Shown piece after piece: positions 56,074-64,000 of a DNA stretch of 64,000 bases (its first letter is position 1; each line of letters begins with the position of its first letter). Origin of the DNA: Lentinus brumalis (lineage: Eukaryota; Basidiomycota; Agaricomycetes; Polyporales; Polyporaceae); contig MARA01000019.1 of assembly GCA_001792895.1 (NCBI GenBank), positions 1 to 64,000 on the forward strand. Reading direction: 5' to 3'. The position numbers and the translations under genes were made by a program. Below the pieces are notes generated by a model that did not search any database, was not told the origin of the DNA, and worked only from the letters and a program-made list of their open reading frames with translations.

Positions 56074-59000
56074 GGTGTCGAGAAGTACTGGTGGGGTGCG
56101 AGGGGTGCTGGTGGAAGAAAGCAGGGAGTTGCACAAGCCTGCTCAATCCCTGTCACACATTAATCACCCGTGCGACTCTGACGTCATTCTTCCCATGCGC
56201 GCTGCCCGTCTGATCTCTTTGCTGCCCCGTTTTGCCTGCCGCCCCGTGTGCTGTCGCGTGCTCGCATAGACTGCTGCATGTCACGCACGCTCGTTCTCTG
56301 TGACTCTCGAGGCGGACGCAGGCAGAGAACGGGGGTGGAGCGTGCAGACGTAGTGGAGTACGCGACGTCATTTGCATAAATGCCAGATCTTGTCGGAGAT
56401 CAACACGTCAGCGCCTTTCCTTCCTGGCCCTCTTCGGGTCTTCCTTGACACGAGCTTGTCGCGTCGTCCGTGCGCGAACACCGTCCACACGAACGCACGA
56501 CACCTCGCTGCGGCGGACCGAGCAGCATGCGCAGTTGTACGCCTATTTATGCATGCACCCCGGGATCTTAAGCTGTGAGCCCCCTCAAACCGCCTTCATG
56601 CGCGAGAAGCTCTCACGTCTGCATAGCAACCGAGGACGTTTCCTCTTTGCTGCTTTCATCAGCCACCAGCGAACCTCCGATCGTTCCCCCAGATCGTGCG
56701 CCCGCCCGAAGCGAGCCACACCCCGCCCCCGCCCGCCCGTTTCTGGCAGTCGTCCAAGTCTGGAGCGTGGCCCGCCGCAACCCCCCGTTCGCCGTCTGTT
56801 CCTCAACCTCGCTCACTCTCATTGTCGCTGCCGGGCTCTGTACAGCAGCCGCACCTGCTTTCCCAAAAGTCCCCGCGGCCAGAAAGTAGGGTTCGCACCC
56901 TCGATTGAGGCTGATAGCATCAGATCGAACCACCCACGGACGGACTCTGTCCCGACGTTCTACTTGAGCGTCACACTCTCGCAACGCCGTGACAGGCGCG
57001 TCATCTGTCGCCCCCTTTTGCCCGCGTCTGCACAGCCCCGCGAAGTTCGCCGGATACTTGCCGGCGGTGACGTAGACAACCTGGTTAGCTTGAGCCTTGC
57101 GGGCTTACACGAGTGCTGCGGGCATACTTACGGCGGTCGTACAAAGTGGCCAGCTTTCTTCCGCACAACTCACGCGTACTTACTGTACTAACTAAGTCTT
57201 GTGTTCTGCAGTTCTTCGCGACACGCGCTGCCTGCAGGTCATCTGCGTCCGCCGTCGCAGCGTGGCACGCTAGAACTCCCCGTCGACCTGACGACCCGCG
57301 CCAGATCTGTCTCGCGTCTGTCCCGCTTCCCCCGCATCTTATCTTCTCGCGATACAATGCAAGCCTCTGCGCAGTGCGGTTCGGCCACACCGCTCTGTAA
57401 ACCCAGAAGTCAGACATATACACGCCGGGACGCTCGACCGTGCGAGTGCGATACGACACGGACCGCCCACCGACAGACGCATCAACACCCTCTTTGACCG
57501 TCGTCATTCTGGGGATCCCGCTAGTGTCCGAGCGCAGTCCCAGAACCGACTCCCGAGAAGACAAATGGCAATGCTGTTCGCGTTCACGTTCACGGTTCCT
57601 TATCCCGACCATGCCCCCGGGTCTCCTCCGCCGTCGTCCGGGAACTCGGTCTCACCTGAGTACGTCTGGGGAAGGTGTACGGATCGAGGCTCTGACCAAA
57701 GCTGACATGGACAGCTGGAGGCCATACTTTGTAGCGTTCACGCACAGGTACCCATACCGATCTCGAGCTCGTATATGTCCTCCAAGCTCCAGTCTGTCCT
57801 CAGCATCGTGGGCGCGCCAACGGGCACACGGACTTCGACAGAGGACGGCAAGGGAGTCTCAGTCGCGCACACCAACACCGTACACGACGTCGAGCATAGG
57901 AATTCCGGCGCTGGACTGCAGTCGGCAGCATCACACCGCCGCCAAGTTCTCTCGCGGGCCACAGATCTTTGCTCAGAGTCCTCAGTCGCGGACACATCGA
58001 ACTCCGCGAGTGTCGGCTTCTCCGGGAAGATCTCCATCCGGACTCCGGGGTCCGGGGTCCGGGTTCCATGTGGACTCTGGATAGCTTCGTGGCCTGACAG
58101 TACTTGAGGCGCACGGTGACGCTGTCTTCTTTCCTGCTCAGTGCTGCGGCCGGAGAAGTCACATCACTGGTCACTCTCTGTCGTGCCATTGATTCGTGGA
58201 CAGTCCCCGCCCCCGTTCTCGCGGCCACCAGCTGTCACTGAACAGCATACAGCATACAGCATACAGCCCGTATGCCCGTTGTGCAAAATCGCGATCTGCT
58301 CACTCGGACTCGGACTCGGACGCGGACGCAACTTCCAACCTCAACTGCAGTCGGTATCTTATCGTACACCCTGCCAACCAGTGCGCAACCCCGGCCTCCG
58401 GGCTCTCCAGGAAGATCGCCATCCAGCTCCATCCCCCGGCTCCTTCTGCGCGCTCGGACGGCGGAGACGTCCTGAGGCCTGACAGTCACGCTTATCGTCA
58501 GCATGCTGCGGTTCTTCAGCATCTAAAAGACGTACGACGTTCGAACCGCGCTGCAAGTCCTTACCGGTACCCTCCGGACGCCCCAGCCCGGTGCCAGTGC
58601 CAGTGCTGCGGCTTACATCGCTGTTTCCCGAACCCTTTGGAGTGCTCACTGCCCGAATTGCAAGTTCGCAAGCTCCCCAGTTCGCAAGTTCGCCAGTTCA
58701 CAAGTTTCAAGTTATCGGGCTCTCAGGCTCTCACGTCTGCATCGCCTGTTCTCTCATCCCGGATCCTGTAAGCTCCACCCGCCTGTTTCGTCTCACAGTG
58801 CCAAGGGTGAGTAACACCTCTCTATCAGCTCGAGATTCAGACCTGTCTCCCACTGGTACCTGCTCCGGCAGGATGCGGTGCTGAGTACTGAGCTCAGTAC
58901 TGATCTATGATTTCCTTCAGCGCAACTCGACGGACTGACCTCCGCGGCGAGGCCCCACTTCGTCTGTGCGGCTCTTCTCCATCCATATACTTGGACGCCC

Positions 59001-62000
59001 TGCGGAGACGCAGCCAATGTCACGGTGTCCACTCCTCTTCGCAAACCGTGCATGAGGACCCTTCCTCTCCTATGTTGAAGACGGCTCTCTGGAGTCATCC
59101 CCAAGGGTGAGCAGTCCCGACTCTCCTCGACGTGTGTCGGACAGTGGCATGATATATCCGGTTTGCGTTTGTCGTTTGTGCAGTTTCAAGCTGACGGCGC
59201 CGACGACCCGCCTTCTCAGGCCTCAGGCTGGGACGGTGTCCGATGTCCCGAGGATCGGGGAGCGGGGAGCAGGTGCAGCTGATGCCTAACTTGCAAGCGA
59301 CCGGCGAGCGCAGAACCCAGGCGAACAATCGTCCAACCGCGATCCGATGACTCTCTGTCGGAGCCCTGTGTATCACTCTATGCGACCGCCTTGCGCACGC
59401 TCGGCAGCTCGCCTGGCACCACCTCACCGTATGTCGACGACGGTCGCCGATGCTCAACCGCCGCTGGCTGGCCAAGCTCGAACTTTCCCTTTCCCTCCCC
59501 ACCCTCTCTCTCGTCGATCATCGATCATCTCCGACACCGGGGCACGCCACGTCGACGATACGCCCGCGACCAGGCTGGGTTGCAGGACGCGCCGGCATGC
59601 CCACTCGGACGTTCTCTGCTTTTCCACTTCACCCGTGTGGCCTTCGAACCCGCTTCTAGATCGCAGGTTCAAGCACGACAAGCCAATTCAATCCCTGGAG
59701 TCGTCGGCGTGGCCATCGTCCGTGGGTGGTACGATGCGGCGGCTCGCAGCCTCTATCGCTCTCGGTATCGCTCCTCAACAGTGAATGCTGCTGCCACTAT
59801 CGGTCCGGTGCCCTTCGCGCGTCTCAACCGTCTCTCACCTCAGTTGCGGCCAGTGGCAGTAGTCACGCACCGCCGATCTCCTTCAACTTTGTACGACGAT
59901 CCCGGGCGCCATGCACGACGACCATAAGTCGCATATATGCGGTCTCCACCGTTCTGACCTCACGTCAGGTGTCGTCATCGACCGGGAGCATTTGACGATC
60001 CTCGACGCCTGCACTGTGGCACATTCCGGCTTGCTCCAGTGGCGCCTCGCATGTCTGTGACACGCCTATTCCTATTCTTGCTCTTCTGCTCCCGTACGAC
60101 AAAAACCCTAGATTTCTCGTTCATTCGTGAGATCTGCGCCTTCGAAGTCCGATCTGGGACTGCGCATAGATACGCGGCGACGTCAACTGCAGCCAGATCC
60201 ACTGAAGACCACCACACCTCGCCATGGCTCTGGGATCTGGATGCCCAACGCCTGACTACGAAGCCGCGAACCAGAAGCTAGCTGGAGCGCAAGGTTCGTC
60301 GCTCCTTCCAATGCAACTCATGCTTCGATGAACGCTGAGATCGAGTGACCTGCCCAGTACGCTTACTTACTTGGCCGACACGCCGCAACGAACCAATGAC
60401 GCTACCGCAACAGTCCATCGCCTCTCATCTTGGACCAACCTTCATGGTGCGCGCCATGTCACAGGTTTGTTTCCGGGATGTGAACTCGCACCAAGCTTCG
60501 AGTTCGCAGCTTCGAAGCACTTGGTACTCACTCCTCGCCCTCGCTTCTCTCGCACCACGGTCCACCGCGCTCCACTTCAACGGCACACCCCGGACTCGAC
60601 AGCACGAGGTACTGATAACTGACAGTAATATGTAGGTTGTGGCCAGATGAGCACGCGATCCTCCGGCGACTGGACGCCGCTCCACCCGTTCAGTTGGGGT
60701 TGCGCATGTGTATCTCGAGCTGGCCCACCCACCACCCAGCTGTCGATTCTCAAAGGACGCTTCGCGGAAAGCCATGAGACGCGTCATGAACTTGAAGCGT
60801 GCGTGGTCTTGAAGGTCCGGCCTCGAATGACAGGTGAGTGTGTATTCATACCGTAATAAGCTCGGGAGATCCGAAGGCGTCACTGCGTATGTCCGCTGCA
60901 CACGCATGGTCCTCGAGATGCATGCGTCCGACGTCGGAGGCGAAGAATGCGCTGCGGCCTGCGGAAGACGGTCATCTGCGTCGTACGCTGGTGTCATGGG
61001 ACGTCGGTGTGCGTCTACTAAGTACCCTGCATCTCAGTCTGGCTTGCGACTCGCGCTTTACACGCAACTGGAACATCCCGCTCCCAGTGCCCGTCACAAC
61101 AGTGGAGGACGACGACGTTGTGCGGGGATCGAGGAGGCAGGCCGATCAGAACTGTCTGTCGACAAAGCCACTTCAGTGCCCTGCTTTTGTGTGCGTACAC
61201 GCTTCTTTTGGCGGGATGCTTCGCGTCTGCCTGGCTGACTTCCCGTGCGCGGTATTCAGATCGGAAAGTCGCAGACACATCGAGCTCACGGGGCACCTTC
61301 GAATGATTCGCGAACCATACTCCAAGAGGGCACCTCACGGCTCCCGCCGTGAGGTGTGGTCGCACGCGTGGGCGGGACTCGCACGCTCGGTACAAAATAA
61401 ACCGGTAGGATTCTAGGATTTGGCAGGTGAGTGCTTGACATCGCACATGCCCACTTGCAGACGTCGCACACGTTTGTGGTACACGCTCTGTGCTGCTGAC
61501 GCATGCCAGCGGCAGCTTTTTTCACTCAACGTTCGGGCAGCAGAAGCCCCGAGTTGACGGGTGTATAATACAGCGTCCTAGACGCATCGAGCTCCAGGCG
61601 CAGTAGCAACGGAAGCCACCCTCGAATGCTCGGCAGAATATATCCCATATCCCAAGAGGGAACGTCGCGGCTCCCACTGCTCAGTCACACGGGTCGACGC
61701 CCTACGCTCGATACGGAACGCGGGGACGAAGTTCGATTTCGTATCCGCAGATGGATGAATATTCAATATTCAATGCTCTGCGCACTGCGCCATATGTTTG
61801 GCATTCATGGGAACATCCATGGTCGGTCGCCTACCAGCCGCATCGTCCGCGTCACTGTCCAGTGTCGTCACTCTGGTAAATCGCTGAGCAGCCCGGTGCG
61901 CCGTGTCAAGTACGTGGCACCGGTTCCGCTTGGACCCGAGATGAACTTACGTACTGTACTTACAGTTCGAACCACCCTCGTCGCGATGACATATGTAGAC

Positions 62001-62392
62001 CTCCAAGTCGGCGGTCCAGAACGTCAGAACGCCCAGGCACTGTGTGACGTTGTTGAGGTGCGTGGTGGCATTCTGATCCGATCTCCTCGTCAGGAGTTAA
62101 TCTGAGCCGGCCTTTCGTCATATGTACATACATACATATGCAGGCCGCAGGGGGCCCAGATCCCTGCGTAACCGAGTGGCAGATGACGAGTGACATCTGT
62201 TCGCCACCATATTGACGACTGGTACGTGCTTACTTCTCGCGTATGAAGCTCTTCAAGTTCCTTGTCATAGAATGCAAATACTATCGTTGTTCACTAGCAT
62301 CACTATCGAGGACGCTGCTCGTGCATGGGTGTGACACCCGCTAATCTGTTTACTACGATGTGCTACGCTCGGCCGAAGTGTCACGATCCCCT
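56074..62392. other. 6.3 kb without a supported gene
   Basis: Holds the promoter of the transcription factor gene at its left end. Open frames are short, overlap on both strands and show no recognisable protein. Simple repeats occur, for example GCATACA at about 58243-58266, CGGACT at about 58303-58325 and AGTTCGC-like copies at about 58663-58700. A spliced gene without a known domain could be hidden here. Confidence 0.5.
58663..58705 (+). repeat. AGTTCGC-type short tandem repeat
   Basis: Several imperfect copies of AAGTTCGC / CAGTTCGC. Confidence 0.65.
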
Positions 62393-63157
62393 AAGTAGAA
62401 GGCAGACACTAGAGAAGGTAGTATGAGCCGGCAAACCGCTGAACCACCGTATGGCCTTCCCGACCCGCGTCTTCGCACGCCCTCCAGAGATCCTTATACT
62501 GCCACAACGTATCAATTGTAGGCGGCCAGATATCGTACCAGTCAGTCCAGATGGCGACGGCATCCTCTTCGTCTGTGCCTCCCGGCTACATAACGACAGC
62601 CACGTGAGCCCGTGAACGTTATGGTAGGAGACGTCGTTGGAATGCGTCCCGGAGTTCTCCGGAGTGCAGATTGTGAGATGTTGCAGCGGGGAACCGTTGG
62701 TCGCTCTTAACTCCGTCGCGTGGAGGAGCGGACGCACGTCAGGAAGCAAGGACCGAGGGGCGAGGATGGACAGGGTGATCGACGTGAGACTAGGGCATAG
62801 AATCCGGGGTGCCGTTTGAGTTAAAATGGCCGCGAGCTGAGAGATGATGATCCCTCTGTAGTCTCGGGGCGATAGGTGTGTCAACGCAGGCATGTGCTCC
62901 AGGGCCGAGCGGAGAGGGAGGTTCTCGGCCTGTGCGCCGGGACCTCTTTGAACGATGCTTTCGACTCGCGGTTCCTCCCCAGTTGCGAGGTCTTGTCGGT
63001 CAGCTCCGAATGTATCGAGTAGGGAGTGTCCCAACCCGTCGTGGGAGGTTTGCCCGATCCGCACACAGGACAGGTCCTTGCATGCTGAAAACGTTGTGGC
63101 GTGCTCTAGCGTGGCGTAGGACGATCTGAGTGAACCTGCCGACAGCACGAGTGTCAT
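62393..63157 (-). pseudogene. F-box/LRR-type protein relic
   Basis: The frame from 63157 contains LEHMPALTHLS, PSLTSITLSILAPRSLLPDV and PLQHLTICTPENS, the pattern of basidiomycete F-box proteins with irregular leucine-rich parts. The typical C-terminal end (EDAVAIWTDWYDIWPP, DTLWQYKDLWRACED) lies in another frame from about 62580 to the stop at about 62393. At least one frame break is therefore needed near 62585. No F-box itself is visible upstream, so this is a 3' fragment. Such proteins usually act as substrate receptors of SCF ubiquitin ligases; this copy looks dead. Confidence 0.55.
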
Positions 63158-63248
63158 AAGCGAGCGTCGGAGTACGATCAGGCTGCTCTAAACCTTCAGC
63201 AACACATATCCATACGTTTGCCAAGTCGCACGCAAACATAGTGAACTA

Positions 63249-64000
63249 TCAGAGCTTGGCGGAGACCCCATCCGATCCAAATGCAAGCCTGACGTTCGTG
63301 CCAGCTCTCGCTCTGGAGTCGACACGAGCGACCTCGATCTGTCCCTCCACCTTCGCAAGCTCTCCGCCTTCGACCCAGCGACGGAACGCCTCGGCATCGA
63401 CCTCGAGTGCGGACTTGCGATTCGCGTGCGACCAGCTCGCATCTTTCAGGAGGTACAGTGCGCAGGTGATGATGGCGAAGTCGCCTAGCACGGCGTAGGG
63501 GAGGAGTGGGTTCGCGGCGCCCTCCTTGAAGTTAGCAGGCAGCTGGTGGAGCGCGACTGGATTGCCTTCTGAGAGTCCTGTCGCAGCTGAGGCGATGTGC
63601 TGGCGAGAACAGATCGTGCCCACTGGTGTCCTGCAGTCAGCGAACGCGCCGCAGTGCCTAAGGAGAACATCACTCACCGACATGTAGTAGCCAATCGCCT
63701 CGGGATTCTTCGTGACTGCCCTGATGAGGTCCAACCCGCAGATATGGATCGTGCCCTCCCAGATCTTCTCAACCATGGCGTCACGGATCAGTCTGAACGA
63801 CAGTGAGCACCCCGGCTAAGACGGCCAACCTAACCATGCACCGTCCGATGCCCGTCTCATCCATGTACCCAAGTTCACCGAGAGCACCCATAGCCTGCTC
63901 CATCCCCCTCGTCGCCCACTCTGCCACATACATCTTCACCGTCGGAGTCAACAACCGCAGCCGCGCCTCTTCCCCGGCGCTTGCCTTGCTACACTCGCTT
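63249..64000 (-). CDS. Acyl-CoA dehydrogenase (AidB-like), C-terminal part, runs off the window
   Basis: The exon entering from the right edge ends at 63842 (RLRLLTPTVKMYVAEWATRG, EQAMGALGELGYMDETGIG). It joins over a 49-base intron (GTGCAT...TTCAG) to an exon starting at 63792 (IRDAMVEKIWEGTIHICGLD). GELGYMDETG and EKIWEGT are the conserved C-terminal flavin/substrate-side motifs, with Glu acting as base in many family members. One or two more introns probably interrupt 63680-63560 (GTGAGT at about 63683). The last part reads LEVDAEAFRRWVEGGELAKV and stops at 63249. It is the only piece here carrying this end of the enzyme, so it is probably a separate paralogue. Confidence 0.75.

Noticed and set aside
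57440..58084. 214-codon plus-strand frame as a gene
   Set aside because: No recognisable domain, simple repeats inside, and competing minus-strand frames.

Overview
The window is fungal nuclear DNA, most likely from a mushroom-forming basidiomycete (Agaricomycetes). The evidence is GC-rich sequence, many short introns (about 48-70 bases, GT or GC donor, AG acceptor), an expanded BTB/POZ family, a basidiomycete-style F-box relic and an LTR retrotransposon with Ty3-type enzymes. No bacterial genes, rRNA genes or CRISPR arrays were seen.

Layout. (1) 1-11472: the right-hand part of a large Ty3/gypsy element: gag with a zinc knuckle, aspartic protease, reverse transcriptase, RNase H, integrase (ending at 6693), then two intron-containing genes on the opposite strand (7244-9239 and 9554-10274), then a polypurine tract and a 1052-base 3' LTR (10421-11472). 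The 5' LTR lies outside the window. The LTR sits inside a BTB gene and cuts off its 3' end. (2) 11470-20415: five BTB/POZ genes on the minus strand in two subfamilies, with the 3' half of a TVP38/TMEM64-type membrane protein gene between the first two. (3) 21185-23349: the 5' half of an acyl-CoA dehydrogenase gene (ACAD, AidB-like) and an intact five-exon cytidine deaminase, both on the minus strand. (4) about 23611-51432: three and a fraction head-to-tail units of 8.0-9.3 kb. Each begins with the gene for mitochondrial ATP synthase subunit g (four copies, two clean), followed by an ACAD fragment and 5-6 kb of repeated sequence with no recognisable gene. Unit 1 carries a private 460-base LTR mini-element and a 267-base inverted-repeat element; unit 2 carries a private 596-base inverted-repeat element. 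(5) 53213-56073: a five-exon transcription factor with two C2H2 fingers followed by a Zn2Cys6 cluster. (6) 56074-62392: no supported gene. (7) 62393-64000: an F-box/LRR-type relic and the C-terminal part of another ACAD gene running off the right edge.

The units share history. ATP synthase g and ACAD were copied together. The last ACAD copy still has middle exons that the first three have lost, while those three carry a C-terminal exon fused directly after an early exon. An inverted ACAD copy lies on the other side of the cytidine deaminase gene. Transposon insertions found in only one unit, next to clean empty sites in the others, are younger than the amplification.

A caution applies throughout. 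Many otherwise well-conserved frames are broken by a single base, often in a homopolymer (gag, pol, both antisense genes, two BTB genes, two ATP synthase g copies, the transcription factor, ACAD). This could be real decay, but the pattern also fits residual assembly indels, so 'broken' calls here are provisional.
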